From NCBI RefSeq assembly GCF_028023675.1, contig NZ_JAQIOZ010000009.1, positions 62,001 through 126,000 on the forward strand: a stretch of DNA of 64,000 nt. Direction: 5' to 3'. This DNA comes from Primorskyibacter aestuariivivens. Its GTDB lineage: Bacteria; Pseudomonadota; Alphaproteobacteria; Rhodobacterales; Rhodobacteraceae. How positions within the stretch are numbered: the first letter of the stretch is position 1; the number at the start of each line of letters is the position of its first letter. The notes below the pieces were generated by a model. The model had not been told where the DNA came from. It ran no database searches and saw only the letters and a list, made by a program, of their open reading frames with translations. A program made the position numbers and the translations under genes. Positions 35,925 to 46,032 of this stretch are shown piece after piece.

Positions 35925-36532
35925 GCCGCCACCCGGTCCTGAAATTCGCGCGCGCTCATGTGATAGCGCGGCGAAATGAACTCTTCGGCGCGTTTGATCC
36001 AGCCACCCTTACCACCGGCCCGCGTGCGGGCATATTTGCGCGACGCCGGGCGACGGTCGGCAATCCGGAAATAGTAATTGCGCCGCGCAATCCCGTAGGC
36101 ATCGGCAAAGGCCGCAGCATCCACCTGCGCCGCATGGGCCGCCGCCCCCGCCGTTTGAGGGCCAATCGCGCCGTCCACAGTGATCTCGTATTCCATGTCA
36201 CGCAGCAGCCGCTGCAGGATCTTCACCGCATTGCCACCCGCATTGACATACATGTCAAAGACACTGGCCTGAATGCAGTCGGGCAGTTGTGCGATACCGG
36301 GCCTGACAAAGTAGTGCTGCACGAAAATTTCGACCGCCTGATCGCGCGACAGCCGTTTGACATCCTCGGCGCTCACCGCGCCATCGCCATCCAGATCAAG
36401 ACCCAGACGCCGCATCGTATGGATCGTCACACCATATTTCGTGGCACCCCCCGGATCATCGGGATCATTCACATAACCACCCTCGCGGGCGACAATCTCT
36501 TCGGCGATCTGCCGGACGGAATGTTGGGGCAT
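35915..36532 (-). CDS. Endolysin, glycosyl hydrolase family 108 type
   Basis: A 205-residue peptidoglycan hydrolase. The N-terminal catalytic motif IVAREGGYVNDPDDPGGATK (catalytic Glu in REGGY) and a C-terminal peptidoglycan-binding region (VNAGGNAVKILQRLLRDM...VDGAIGPQTAGAAA) match phage/GTA N-acetylmuramidases. An EF-hand-like DLDGDGAVSAEDV lies between them. It has no signal peptide, consistent with needing the holin encoded next. First gene of the lysis pair. Confidence 0.87.
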   Translation of the reverse strand: MPQHSVRQIAEEIVAREGGYVNDPDDPGGATKYGVTIHTMRRLGLDLDGDGAVSAEDVKRLSRDQAVEIFVQHYFVRPGIAQLPDCIQASVFDMYVNAGGNAVKILQRLLRDMEYEITVDGAIGPQTAGAAAHAAQVDAAAFADAYGIARRNYYFRIADRRPASRKYARTRAGGKGGWIKRAEEFISPRYHMSAREFQDRVAAWG

Positions 36533-36689
36533 GTTTGCCTCGCTTGCCTCGTGAAACCTCGTGAGACAAGTCTGGCCAATAGCGCGTTAATCCCCGTTCA
36601 GCACTGCGCGCCGCCCGGTTCATGCATGTGGAAGACAAAGGTAAGTCAAAGGCTTACCCCAACCCGATGCGGGAAGGATTTCCGCCCGG

Positions 36690-38183
36690 TTAACCCTCCG
36701 ACCCATCTTCAAGCAGCACCTGCGACACCGGCACAAAGGTCACCCGGCTCGCCCGGTCCTGCAATCCCCAGATCAACAATGCCGAGATCGTCTCGGCCCG
36801 GAGACGCCCCAGCATGATCACCGATCCCTCCTGCCCGGCCTTGAACGCGGCCTGATCAAGGAAGCGGCGGATCACCTTGGCATCCTGCCCCTGCCCGTCG
36901 AAATCCCGGAACAGCGACTGCACCGGCACCCCGGCACGACGCGCCAGAGACTGTGCCGAATTCAGCCCCTTGGAATACAAAACCAACCCGTGACCCGTCT
37001 GTGCGAGGATCTTGCCCACCTGGTCCGAAGCCCCGCGATTCTCCTGCAACCCGCCCGCGTCGCCCTCCAGAACACCCACAGCCTCGGGCACTTTGGACAG
37101 GATGGTCGACAATGTGACCTCTGCATCCTGCGGCTGTGCGCCGGGTGGCAGATCGGCAACCACCATCACCTCGAACCCGGCGGCGCGATAGGCCGCGGCG
37201 GCCTCGGTCGCACCGGACCACGCGCCATCCACCGCAAAGGTGATCGGATAGGGAAAGCTCTCCAGCGCCTCAAGACCCAGAGGCACGCTGCCGTCATCCA
37301 CCAGCACGATGGACATCAATGGTTTGTCCCCCTCGATCACGACCGGCTCGGAAAAGGCTTCGATCGGTCGCTTGGGGGCCTCGCCTGCCTGATCATCGAC
37401 AAGGCTGGGCAGTCGCCCGGTCCGCACATCCGGCGCAAGATTGCCAAAGGTCCCCGCAGGCGTACCGACACCCGGCCCGCTGTTCTCGTCCTCAGCCCGG
37501 TCCAGCAAAGCCGTTACTCGCGGTTTGGTGGCAGGTTGCGTGCTGCCATCCTCTTCAACGATCATCGGCACAACCGCTGGCTCCGGCACGGGTTCCACCG
37601 CCTCGGCAATGGGCTCTGGTGCCTGCCCATCCTCGACCGGGGTTTCCGCTTCGGGCGCAGGCGCGGCCTCGCCCGTCTCGGGCGCACCGGCCAATTGCGG
37701 CAAGGAGTCGTCCAGCGCCGGGCGCGGCGCTGGGGGTTGCTGGGGATTGGTTGAAATCGACAGCTCCTCCGCTGCGGGCGCGGGCGGCGCATCCGCCTGA
37801 TCCTGCCCGGCGACGGGGTCGGTCATGGCCCTCTGCACCTCGGCGCTTTCGCCTTCATTGGGCGCGGCGCGCAATTCCTCTGCCCCGCCCGCCTGCGGCA
37901 AGCCGGTGCTTTCGGTGTCGGCCACGTTCTCTGCCAGATCCACGCCTGCGCTCTGGTCCGGCACTCCGGGCGAGGCCGTCTCGCGTGGCACAGCTTCGCG
38001 CAGCGCGCCTTCGGGCGCGGCCTCGGTCGCGGCTTCCTGCGGCGCTTCGGGCGGCACACGCGTCTCGTCACTCACCTCGGGCCTGGGCGCAAAGACCGGC
38101 CCCGTCACAACCGACGCCGTCCCGGCACCAAGACCAGCCACAACAACGCCCCAGAGCGCTCCTGACAAAAACCCGCGTGCCAT
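36690..38183 (-). CDS. Divergent polysaccharide deacetylase (YibQ-like) with long disordered linker
   Basis: A 497-residue cell-envelope protein: one N-terminal membrane anchor (residues about 3-25, GFLSGALWGVVVAGLGAGTA), then some 220 residues rich in Ala, Pro and Glu that are probably disordered, then a C-terminal domain of about 210 residues like the YibQ/DUF610 divergent polysaccharide deacetylases (MSIVLVDDGSVPLGLEALES, YPITFAVDG). Start at 38183; the longer frame to 38270 lacks support. Peptidoglycan-related work is inferred from the family. Confidence 0.83.
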   Translation of the reverse strand: MARGFLSGALWGVVVAGLGAGTASVVTGPVFAPRPEVSDETRVPPEAPQEAATEAAPEGALREAVPRETASPGVPDQSAGVDLAENVADTESTGLPQAGGAEELRAAPNEGESAEVQRAMTDPVAGQDQADAPPAPAAEELSISTNPQQPPAPRPALDDSLPQLAGAPETGEAAPAPEAETPVEDGQAPEPIAEAVEPVPEPAVVPMIVEEDGSTQPATKPRVTALLDRAEDENSGPGVGTPAGTFGNLAPDVRTGRLPSLVDDQAGEAPKRPIEAFSEPVVIEGDKPLMSIVLVDDGSVPLGLEALESFPYPITFAVDGAWSGATEAAAAYRAAGFEVMVVADLPPGAQPQDAEVTLSTILSKVPEAVGVLEGDAGGLQENRGASDQVGKILAQTGHGLVLYSKGLNSAQSLARRAGVPVQSLFRDFDGQGQDAKVIRRFLDQAAFKAGQEGSVIMLGRLRAETISALLIWGLQDRASRVTFVPVSQVLLEDGSEG

Positions 38184-38358
38184 AGCCTGCCTATCCTTTG
38201 TCTCTTGCCCGTTTTCTGCCCTGCCTGCCCAGTGCGACATGCGCCTCCGCCCCTTGACGATGGCGGCCAAGCCTGAACATGTATAGCCCGATCTTGATAC
38301 ACCGGTGAAGGCCCCGGCCTCCAGCCCCCAAACGCGCCCTGACGGGAAAGTTCATCCC

Positions 38359-38940
38359 ATGCTTCTGCTGATAGATAACTACGACAGTTTTACCTACAAC
38401 CTTGTCCATTACGTGGGCGAGTTGGGCGTCGAGGCGCGGGTGGTGCGCAATGACGCGATCAACGTGCAGGAAGCCATGGCGATGAACCCGGCGGGCATTC
38501 TGCTGTCCCCTGGCCCCTGCGACCCCGATCAGGCCGGCATCTGTCTTGCCATGGTGGCCGCCGCCGCCGAGACCGGGACCCCGCTGATGGGCGTCTGTCT
38601 GGGCCACCAGACCATCGGTCAGGCCTTTGGCGGCAAGGTGGTGCGCTGCCACGAGATCGTGCATGGCAAGATGGGCACCATGCATCACACCGGAAAAGGG
38701 CTCTTTGCCGGGCTGCCCTCGCCTTTTGAGGCGACCCGCTACCATTCGCTCGTGGTCGAACGTGACAGCCTGCCGGACTGCCTTGAAATCACCGCCGAGC
38801 TGAAAGACGGCACGATCATGGGCCTGCAGCACAAGACGCTGCCCATCCACGGCGTCCAGTTCCACCCCGAAAGCATCCGGTCCGAGCATGGTCATGCCCT
38901 GCTGAGGAATTTCACAGACATGATGAAGGTGCCCGCATGA
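38359..38940 (+). CDS. trpG: Anthranilate synthase glutamine amidotransferase subunit
   Basis: Supplies ammonia from glutamine for anthranilate synthesis. 193 residues; [20 protein letters not shown], catalytic Cys80 in GVCLGHQ, and the His-Glu of [15 protein letters not shown]. The component I gene (trpE) is not in the window. It overlaps trpD by ATGA and heads the trpG-trpD-ung-trpC-moaC-moeA run. Confidence 0.95.
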   Translation: MLLLIDNYDSFTYNLVHYVGELGVEARVVRNDAINVQEAMAMNPAGILLSPGPCDPDQAGICLAMVAAAAETGTPLMGVCLGHQTIGQAFGGKVVRCHEIVHGKMGTMHHTGKGLFAGLPSPFEATRYHSLVVERDSLPDCLEITAELKDGTIMGLQHKTLPIHGVQFHPESIRSEHGHALLRNFTDMMKVPA

Positions 38941-39953
38941 GCGACGCAATGAAACCGCTGATCTATTCCGCCTCCGAGGGTCCGCTGTCGCGTGCGCAGG
39001 CAACGGAAGCCTTTGAGCACCTGTTCGACGGCACCGCCACCCCGGCCCAGATGGGCGGGCTCCTGATGGCGATGCGCGCACGTGGCGAATCCGTGGCCGA
39101 ATACGCCGCCGCCGCCGCCGTCATGCGCGCCAAATGCAACGCGGTTCAGGCGCCTGAGGGCGCGATGGACATCGTCGGCACCGGCGGCGACGGCAAGGGC
39201 ACGCTCAACATCTCCACCGCCACCGCCTTTGTCGTGGCGGGCGCTGGCGTGCCGGTGGCCAAACATGGCAACCGCAATCTCAGCTCCAAATCCGGCGCGG
39301 CGGACGCGCTGGGCCAGTTGGGCGTGAATGTCATGGTCCCGGCCGAAGTGGCCGAAGCCGCCCTGCGCGATACCGGTATCTGTTTCATGATGGCGCCCAT
39401 GCATCACCCGGCAATCAAACATGTCATGCCGGTGCGCACCGAGTTGGGCTGCAAGACGATCTTCAACATCCTTGGCCCCCTCACCAACCCCGCAGGCGTC
39501 AAACGCCAACTTACCGGGGCCTTTGCCATCGACCTGATCTTTCCCATGGCCGAAACCCTGCAGGAACTGGGCTCCGAGGCCGCATGGCTGGTGCATGGCT
39601 CTGACGGCACCGACGAGATCGCGATTTCCGGTCCCACCGCCGTGGCCGAGTTGAAGGACGGCAAGATCACCTCGCGCGAGGTGCATCCCGAAGACGCGGG
39701 CCTGCCGGTGCATCCGTTCCGGGACATCCTTGGCGGCACGCCCGAAGAGAACGGCAAGGCTTTCGCCGGGCTTCTGGCCGGCGAGCCCTCTGCCTATCGC
39801 GATGCGGTGCTGCTGAACTCCGCCGCTGCGCTGCTTGTGGCGGGCAAGGCGGATGACCTGAAATCCGGCGTAGAGCTAGCCGCCGAAAGCATCGATTCCG
39901 GTGCCGCCAAGGCCAAGATCGACGCGCTGGCCAAGGCGACACAGGGCGCGTGA
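38937..39953 (+). CDS. trpD: Anthranilate phosphoribosyltransferase
   Basis: Transfers phosphoribose from PRPP to anthranilate. 338 residues; PRPP-binding [17 protein letters not shown], then [20 protein letters not shown] and [15 protein letters not shown]. Overlaps trpG upstream and ung downstream by a few bases, so translation is coupled. Confidence 0.96.
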   Translation: MSDAMKPLIYSASEGPLSRAQATEAFEHLFDGTATPAQMGGLLMAMRARGESVAEYAAAAAVMRAKCNAVQAPEGAMDIVGTGGDGKGTLNISTATAFVVAGAGVPVAKHGNRNLSSKSGAADALGQLGVNVMVPAEVAEAALRDTGICFMMAPMHHPAIKHVMPVRTELGCKTIFNILGPLTNPAGVKRQLTGAFAIDLIFPMAETLQELGSEAAWLVHGSDGTDEIAISGPTAVAELKDGKITSREVHPEDAGLPVHPFRDILGGTPEENGKAFAGLLAGEPSAYRDAVLLNSAAALLVAGKADDLKSGVELAAESIDSGAAKAKIDALAKATQGA

Positions 39954-40642
39954 GCACAGGATTGCACACGGTTGGCGACGCAACGGCGCTAGACGGACGC
40001 GCGCCGCCCGAAGCATGGGCGCATCTGCCATTTTTCCAAAGCCAATGGCCAGCCCTCGCGGCCCGGCTGGCAGGTGACCCGCGCGAGATCCTGCCCCCCG
40101 CGCCGCAGACCTTCGCCGCGCTGGAGGCCTGCGCGCCCAATGACACCCGCGTCCTGATCCTTGGTCAGGACCCCTATCCCACCCCCGGCCACGCCCATGG
40201 GCTGGCCTTTTCGGTGGAACCTGATGTGCGACCACTGCCCAGGTCCCTGAACAATATCTTCAAGGAAATGACCGACGATCTCGGCACTGCGCCATCGACC
40301 GGTGACCTGCGCGGCTGGTCATCGCAGGGCGTTTTGCTGCTCAATACCGCGCTGAGTGTGCCCGCAGGCGCGGCCGGCGGCCACCTGAAACTCGGCTGGG
40401 ACGCGTTGATCACCGACATCCTCGCTGAGCTTGACCAATCACCCCGCGCACTTCTGCTCTGGGGGACCAAGGCGCAAAAGCTCGGCACAATGCTGAAACA
40501 CCCCGATCACCTGCGGATCGAGACCGCCCATCCTTCACCACTCTCCGCAAGACGCGGATTTTTCGGCTCACGCCCCTTTAGCCGCGTCAATGACTGGCTT
40601 AAAACCCGGGGCGAGCCCCCGATTGACTGGACGTTGCAATGA
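39950..40642 (+). CDS. ung: Uracil-DNA glycosylase, family 1
   Basis: Removes uracil from DNA to start base-excision repair. 230 residues with the water-activating motif [18 protein letters not shown] and the DNA-reading loop [14 protein letters not shown], both diagnostic of family 1. It uses a GTG start overlapping the trpD stop, and its own stop overlaps the trpC ATG, so a repair gene is embedded in the middle of the trp genes. Confidence 0.95.
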   Translation: MSTGLHTVGDATALDGRAPPEAWAHLPFFQSQWPALAARLAGDPREILPPAPQTFAALEACAPNDTRVLILGQDPYPTPGHAHGLAFSVEPDVRPLPRSLNNIFKEMTDDLGTAPSTGDLRGWSSQGVLLLNTALSVPAGAAGGHLKLGWDALITDILAELDQSPRALLLWGTKAQKLGTMLKHPDHLRIETAHPSPLSARRGFFGSRPFSRVNDWLKTRGEPPIDWTLQ

Positions 40643-41448
40643 CCCAAACCATCCTCGACAAGATCAAGGCCTACAAGCTCGAAGAGGTCGCCGCCGACAA
40701 AGCAGCCAAACCCCTGTCCGAGGTCGAGGCCGAAGCCCGCGCCGCGGACCCGGTGCGCGGCTTTGCCAAGGCGCTGCAAACGGCCGCGCAAACCGGTTAC
40801 GGCCTGATCGCCGAGGTCAAGAAAACCTCGCCTTCCAAGGGCCTGATCCGCGCCGATTTTCATCCCGCATCGCTGGCCCAGGCCTATGAGCGCGGCGGCG
40901 CAACATGTCTGTCTGTTCTGACCGATACACCTTCCTTTCAGGGCGCGAAATCGTTTCTGACCGAAGCACGTGCGGCCACCAGCCTGCCCGCCCTTCGTAA
41001 AGATTTCATGTACGATCCCTATCAGGTGGCCGAAGCCCGCGCGCTGGGGGCCGATTGCATCCTGATCATCCTTGCCTCGGTCTCTGACGCGCAGGCAGCG
41101 GAACTCGAAGACGCCGCATTCGGCTGGGGCATGGACGTACTCCTGGAGGTTCATGACGCCGAAGAACTCGACCGCGCGCTCAAGCTGAAATCCCCGCTTC
41201 TTGGTGTAAACAACCGTAATCTCAAGACCTTCGAGACCACTCTTGATACAACACGTGAACTGTCAAAGCGCGCGCCCGCCGACCGGATGCTGATCTCCGA
41301 ATCCGGTCTCAACACCCCCGCAGACCTGGCCGATATGGCCGCCCATGGCGCGCGCACCTTCCTGATCGGCGAAAGCCTCATGCGACAGGACGATATAGAG
41401 GCCGCGACGCGCACCCTTCTCGCCAACCCCGTGATGGAGGGCGCGTGA
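40639..41448 (+). CDS. trpC: Indole-3-glycerol phosphate synthase
   Basis: Closes the indole ring in tryptophan synthesis. 269-residue TIM barrel with [34 protein letters not shown] and [16 protein letters not shown] overlap with ung upstream; its TGA shares a base with the moaC ATG. Confidence 0.96.
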   Translation: MTQTILDKIKAYKLEEVAADKAAKPLSEVEAEARAADPVRGFAKALQTAAQTGYGLIAEVKKTSPSKGLIRADFHPASLAQAYERGGATCLSVLTDTPSFQGAKSFLTEARAATSLPALRKDFMYDPYQVAEARALGADCILIILASVSDAQAAELEDAAFGWGMDVLLEVHDAEELDRALKLKSPLLGVNNRNLKTFETTLDTTRELSKRAPADRMLISESGLNTPADLADMAAHGARTFLIGESLMRQDDIEAATRTLLANPVMEGA

Positions 41449-41924
41449 TGGCCGATCTCACCCATTTCGACGCCAAGGGCGACGCGCATATGGTCGATGT
41501 CTCCGACAAGGCCGTGACATCGCGCATCGCCACCGCCGAAGGCTACATCAAGATGGCACGCGAAACTTTTGATATCATTACAGAAGGTCGCGCCAAGAAG
41601 GGCGATGTGATCTCGGTCGCCCGTCTCGCCGGGATCATGGGCGCGAAACAGACCTCGACGCTGATCCCGCTCTGCCACCCGCTGCCCATCACCAAGGTGG
41701 CGGTGGACCTGACCCCGGATGAAACCCTGCCGGGTCTGCGCCTGTCTGCCACGGTCAAGACCACGGGCCAGACCGGGGTCGAGATGGAGGCGCTGACCTC
41801 GGTCTCGATTACCGCGCTCACCGTCTATGACATGGCCAAGGCCGTGGACAAGGCAATGGAGATCGGCGGCATCCGCGTGACGCTGAAAGATGGCGGAAAA
41901 TCAGGGCGGTACGAGGCGACATGA
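41448..41924 (+). CDS. moaC: Cyclic pyranopterin monophosphate synthase
   Basis: Second enzyme of molybdenum-cofactor synthesis. 158 residues with [16 protein letters not shown] and [21 protein letters not shown] choose the ATG at 41448 over the GTG one codon earlier because it overlaps the trpC stop in the usual way. Paired with moeA. Confidence 0.95.
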   Translation: MADLTHFDAKGDAHMVDVSDKAVTSRIATAEGYIKMARETFDIITEGRAKKGDVISVARLAGIMGAKQTSTLIPLCHPLPITKVAVDLTPDETLPGLRLSATVKTTGQTGVEMEALTSVSITALTVYDMAKAVDKAMEIGGIRVTLKDGGKSGRYEAT

Positions 41925-43099
41925 TTTCTGTCAACGAAGCACTCGACCAGCTGTTTGCGCTGGCCCATCCCATGCCGACAGAAACCGTTCCGTTGCTCGA
42001 CGCGGCGGATCGGGTCATGGCCGAGGACGCGATCTCGCATCGCGATCAGCCGCCTTTTGCTGCGTCTTCCATGGACGGTTACGCCCTGCAGCGGGTCGAA
42101 GCCCATCCCGGCGCGCGTTTCACCGTGATCGGCGAAGCCGCCGCCGGGCATCGCTTTGACGGTACGGTTGGTCCCGGTCAGGCCGCGCGCATCTTTACCG
42201 GCGCGCCGGTGCCCGACGGCGCGGATCACGTGGTCATCCAGGAGGACGTGACCCGCGACGGCGACAGTATCGTGCTGAGCGATGCGGTTGGCACGGGCAG
42301 CAATATACGCCCCGCCGGGGCCGATTTCCGCACCGGAGACAGGATTTCCGCTCCAAAGGTTCTGAAACCCGAAGATATTGCCCTTCTGGCATCGATGAAC
42401 GTGGCGCAGGTCTCGGTGGCCCGTCAACCGGTGGTGGCCATCATCGCCACAGGCGACGAGCTGGTCATGCCGGGCGAAGCGCCGGGCCCCGACCAGATCA
42501 TCGCCTCCAACAGCTTCGGCCTGCACGCGCTAATGCGCCGGTTGGGTGCCGCACCGCGCATGTTGCCCATCGCCCGCGACAGCCGCGCCTCGCTTGAGAC
42601 GGTGCTGGACCTAGCCCGTGATGCGGACCTGATCCTCACCATTGGCGGCGCAAGCGTGGGCGATCACGACCTTGTCGCGGGCGTGACCGCCGATCTTGGC
42701 ATGGACCGCGCCTTTTACAAGGTCGCCATGCGCCCCGGCAAACCGCTCATGGCCGGGCGTCTGGGCAACGCGATGATGATCGGCCTGCCGGGCAATCCCG
42801 TTTCAGCCATGGTCTGCGGCCATGTCTTTGTCGCGCCTGTGATCCGCGCCATGCTGGGCCTTGGTCAGGGACCGTCCCCCCAACAAACCGCGCCACTGAG
42901 CACCGACATCGCCGCCAACGGGCCGCGCGAACACTATATGCGTGCACGGCTCGACGAGACCGGCATCGCGCCTTTCGACCGGCAGGACAGCTCGCTGCTC
43001 ACCGTCCTGTCCGATGCCAATGCCCTGCTGGTCCGCCCGCCCAACGATCCGCCGCGCAAAGCCGGTGAACACCTGCCCTATATAGCGCTCGACAGTTAA
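41921..43099 (+). CDS. moeA: Molybdopterin molybdenumtransferase
   Basis: Inserts molybdenum into molybdopterin. 392 residues with [14 protein letters not shown] near the N terminus, the MoCF-binding stretch [19 protein letters not shown] and [17 protein letters not shown] overlap with moaC. Last gene of the coupled series before lexA, which has its own promoter. Confidence 0.95.
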   Translation: MISVNEALDQLFALAHPMPTETVPLLDAADRVMAEDAISHRDQPPFAASSMDGYALQRVEAHPGARFTVIGEAAAGHRFDGTVGPGQAARIFTGAPVPDGADHVVIQEDVTRDGDSIVLSDAVGTGSNIRPAGADFRTGDRISAPKVLKPEDIALLASMNVAQVSVARQPVVAIIATGDELVMPGEAPGPDQIIASNSFGLHALMRRLGAAPRMLPIARDSRASLETVLDLARDADLILTIGGASVGDHDLVAGVTADLGMDRAFYKVAMRPGKPLMAGRLGNAMMIGLPGNPVSAMVCGHVFVAPVIRAMLGLGQGPSPQQTAPLSTDIAANGPREHYMRARLDETGIAPFDRQDSSLLTVLSDANALLVRPPNDPPRKAGEHLPYIALDS

Positions 43100-43161
43100 G
43101 AACGCCTTAAGCTCTTGCAGCCAGAATAGATGCGGGCCTGCACGAGTTATCCACAGGCCCA

Positions 43162-43190
43162 TTGACACAAAACGGGAACATGCGTAGAAC
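43162..43190 (+). promoter_or_regulatory. lexA promoter overlapped by a LexA box
   Basis: TTGACA (43162-43167) and TAGAAC (43185-43190) are 17 bases apart. Overlapping the -10 is GAAC-N7-GAAC (43176-43190), which on the other strand is GTTC-N7-GTTC, the alphaproteobacterial LexA operator. This implies autorepression. Confidence 0.88.
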
Positions 43191-43223
43191 AAACAGGCAA
43201 ATGTGACCGCGAGGGGCCGGATA

Positions 43224-43922
43224 ATGCTGACGAAAAAGCAACTTGATCTGCTACAATTCATCAATAAACGCATACAGCGCGATGGCGTCCCCCCTTCGTT
43301 TGACGAGATGAAGGATGCGTTGGACCTTCGGTCCAAGTCCGGCATTCACCGCCTGATCACGGCGCTTGAGGAACGCGGGTTCATCCGCCGCCTCGCGCAC
43401 AAGGCCCGGGCATTGGAAATCGTCAAACTGCCCGAATCCCTTGGCGGCGTACCTGCCGCGTCCATGGCCGGGTTTGAACCGCGCGTGATCGACGGCGGGG
43501 CCAATGCACCGCGCGGCACCGATGGCGCGCCGATATATGTGACGGAGCTGCCCGTCATGGGCCAGATCGCCGCCGGTGTCCCGATCGAGGCGATCAGCCA
43601 TGCCTCGCATAACGTGGCCGTTCCGGGCCAGATGCTGCGCCAGGGGGCCGATCACTACGCGCTTGAGGTCAAGGGCGATTCGATGATCGAGGCCGGGATC
43701 AATGATGGCGATGTGGTGGTGATCCGCGAAACCAATGTGGCCGAAAACGGCGATATCGTCGTGGCGCTGATCGAGGATCAGGAAGCGACGCTGAAACGCT
43801 ATCGCCGCTCCGGTGGTGCCATTGCGCTGGAACCGGCCAACCCGGCCTATGAAACCCGCGTTGTGCCCGAGGATAAGGTCAAGGTGCAGGGACGGCTTGT
43901 GGGACTGATCCGCACCTACTAA
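43224..43922 (+). CDS. lexA: SOS repressor LexA
   Basis: Represses DNA-damage genes and cleaves itself when RecA is activated. 232 residues: winged helix ([32 protein letters not shown]), cleavage site Ala117-Gly118 in IAAGVPIEA, catalytic Ser153 in GDSMIEAGI and Lys191 in EATLKRY. Start at 43224; the preceding GTG-initiated frame is unnecessary. Converges with comEC, four bases apart. Confidence 0.96.
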   Translation: MLTKKQLDLLQFINKRIQRDGVPPSFDEMKDALDLRSKSGIHRLITALEERGFIRRLAHKARALEIVKLPESLGGVPAASMAGFEPRVIDGGANAPRGTDGAPIYVTELPVMGQIAAGVPIEAISHASHNVAVPGQMLRQGADHYALEVKGDSMIEAGINDGDVVVIRETNVAENGDIVVALIEDQEATLKRYRRSGGAIALEPANPAYETRVVPEDKVKVQGRLVGLIRTY

Positions 43923-43926
43923 GCCC

Positions 43927-45948
43927 CTACCTGGCTATGGCACCGCTCCAGAGCCTGTTGCCGGTGCGGGTCTGCACGGTGGCCAGCGTGCCTTTGGCAT
44001 CAAACGCCAGTGCACCGGTGCCGCGCAGAAGCCGGGGATCAAAGACGTTGCAATCCAGCCCCTTGGGCGCTTCGGTGTTGAACACCGCAATGTCCCCTTT
44101 GCGACAACCGCCAAACCGGTCCCGCGCGCGCTTGCCCGATACATGCCAGAGCGTCCCGCCCCAGGGCAGATCGGTCGCGGCAATGCGGTCCGCGCGCCTG
44201 TTCCAGCGCGCGGCGGCCTTGTCCTGAGCGACCAGATCGCCGTCATTCTCAAGCCAGACCTGCGCCACGAATCCATCGCCGCGCGCCCGGCTCAGCGCCC
44301 GCCCCTCTGCCTCGCGCACCCCAACCAGACCGCCGCTCTCGGAAATCAGCACCGCGGGGCGCTCGGTCCCGGCCCAGAGCAGGAGGCCCAGCACGAAAGG
44401 CACCCCCCCGATGAACCGGGCCTTGCCTTGCCACAGCGCAAGGGTCAGCCCGCCCAACGCCAGGAGCGGCAACACGAAGGGTCCGGGCGCAGGCACACCG
44501 CGCACCACGCCGTCCCAGCCTGAAACCTCATGCGCGACGCCAAGGATCCAGCCCAGCCCCTGCCCCATGACCCAAAGCGCAGGTGCCTCCAGCCCGAACG
44601 GCGCAAGGCAGGCCGCCACCACCGCGGCCGGCATGATCACCGCCCCCATGAGCGGCACGCTGAGCAGGTTGGCGATGAGGCCGAACTGCGCGTAGCGGTT
44701 GAAATGCACCGCCGCCACCGGTGCCGTGGCCAGCCCGGCCACCGCCGAGGAAATCACCACCGCCAGCACCGGGCGCGCCCATCGGGGCAGTGTCGGCAAC
44801 CGGTCGTGACGCAGGGCCGCAAACACCGCGACCAACGCCGTGGTGGCCGCAAAGGACATCTGGAACCCCGGCCCCAACAACGCCTCGGGGCGCAGGCTCA
44901 GCAGGATCAGCGCCGCCAACCCCACCGCGCGCAACGATATGGCGCGGCGGTGAAACAGCACCGCCACCAGCGCCACGGCCACCATGACATAGGCGCGTTC
45001 CGTGGCCACATTGCCCCCCGACAGCGCCAGATATCCCGCCCCAGTGATCAGCGCCGCGATGGCCGCGATCCGGCGCACCGGCGCGCGCAAGCCCACCCAT
45101 GGGACCCCGTTCAGAATCAGGCGCACCGCGGCAAAGACAAACCCCGCCAACAGCCCCATATGAAGCCCCGAGATGGCCAGAAGATGCGCCAGATTGGTGC
45201 GGCGCAGTTCTTCCACGGTCTCAAGGCTCATCCCCGCCCGGTCGCCGGTGGTGATGGCGGCGGCAAAGCCGCCCACCTCGCCGCCCAGCCGGGCCTGCAC
45301 CGCGCGGGACAGCGCCATGCGCGTGGCAAAGACCGATGGTCCGCGCTCGGATGGCGCGGCCATGAGCAACGGCACGCGCGTATAGCCCACCGCGCCCAGC
45401 CCCATGAACCATGCGTGACGGCGGAAATCGAAGCCGCCGGGCTCCACGGGGCCTTGCGGCGGGCCCAGATGCCCGGTGGTCATCACCCGCATCCCCGGCC
45501 CCGGCACCACTCCGCCCTGCCCATGCAGCGAGATTCGCACCCGCTCCGGCACCTGGCGCACATCGCTGAGCCGCACACGATCCAGCGTCAGGCGCAACGC
45601 GCCACTGGCCGAGCGGTCCATGCCCACAACGCGCCCCTCGATCGGGCCGTAATAGCGAAACTCAAGCACCGGCGCGGCCACCCGATGCGCACGCGCACCC
45701 GCCAGCGCCACCCCGGCCAGCACCAGTGCCACCGCCAGCACCAGCGGCCCATTGCCCGGCCCCAGCCAGACGGCCAGCGCCGCCAGCGCCAAAGCCCCCG
45801 CCAGGCAGACCCAAAGCATCGCAACCGGCGGCTCCCACGGCATCGCAAAATAGATCCCGATCCCCGTTCCCAGGAATACCGGGCACCACGGCATCAACGC
45901 GCCGCGCTGTGCCAGAATGACAGATGTGACCCGGGACCAGAGCGCCAT
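43927..45948 (-). CDS. comEC: ComEC/Rec2 DNA-uptake channel
   Basis: Polytopic inner-membrane protein that passes single-stranded DNA into the cytoplasm. 673 residues: N-terminal hydrophobic segments, a DUF4131-type region, the competence-domain signature NLAHLLAISGLHMGLLAG and many following membrane spans. It lacks most of the metallo-beta-lactamase-like C-terminal domain found in Gram-positive versions. Relevant to natural transformation and, in R. capsulatus, to uptake of GTA DNA. Confidence 0.92.
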   Translation of the reverse strand: MALWSRVTSVILAQRGALMPWCPVFLGTGIGIYFAMPWEPPVAMLWVCLAGALALAALAVWLGPGNGPLVLAVALVLAGVALAGARAHRVAAPVLEFRYYGPIEGRVVGMDRSASGALRLTLDRVRLSDVRQVPERVRISLHGQGGVVPGPGMRVMTTGHLGPPQGPVEPGGFDFRRHAWFMGLGAVGYTRVPLLMAAPSERGPSVFATRMALSRAVQARLGGEVGGFAAAITTGDRAGMSLETVEELRRTNLAHLLAISGLHMGLLAGFVFAAVRLILNGVPWVGLRAPVRRIAAIAALITGAGYLALSGGNVATERAYVMVAVALVAVLFHRRAISLRAVGLAALILLSLRPEALLGPGFQMSFAATTALVAVFAALRHDRLPTLPRWARPVLAVVISSAVAGLATAPVAAVHFNRYAQFGLIANLLSVPLMGAVIMPAAVVAACLAPFGLEAPALWVMGQGLGWILGVAHEVSGWDGVVRGVPAPGPFVLPLLALGGLTLALWQGKARFIGGVPFVLGLLLWAGTERPAVLISESGGLVGVREAEGRALSRARGDGFVAQVWLENDGDLVAQDKAAARWNRRADRIAATDLPWGGTLWHVSGKRARDRFGGCRKGDIAVFNTEAPKGLDCNVFDPRLLRGTGALAFDAKGTLATVQTRTGNRLWSGAIAR

Positions 45949-46032
45949 GGTTGTCCTTGTTCCTGCGCTGCGCGACAGGTATCAGGCGCTCAAACTACGC
46001 CCCTCATGGTTATCGAAAGGTAAACGCGCCTC

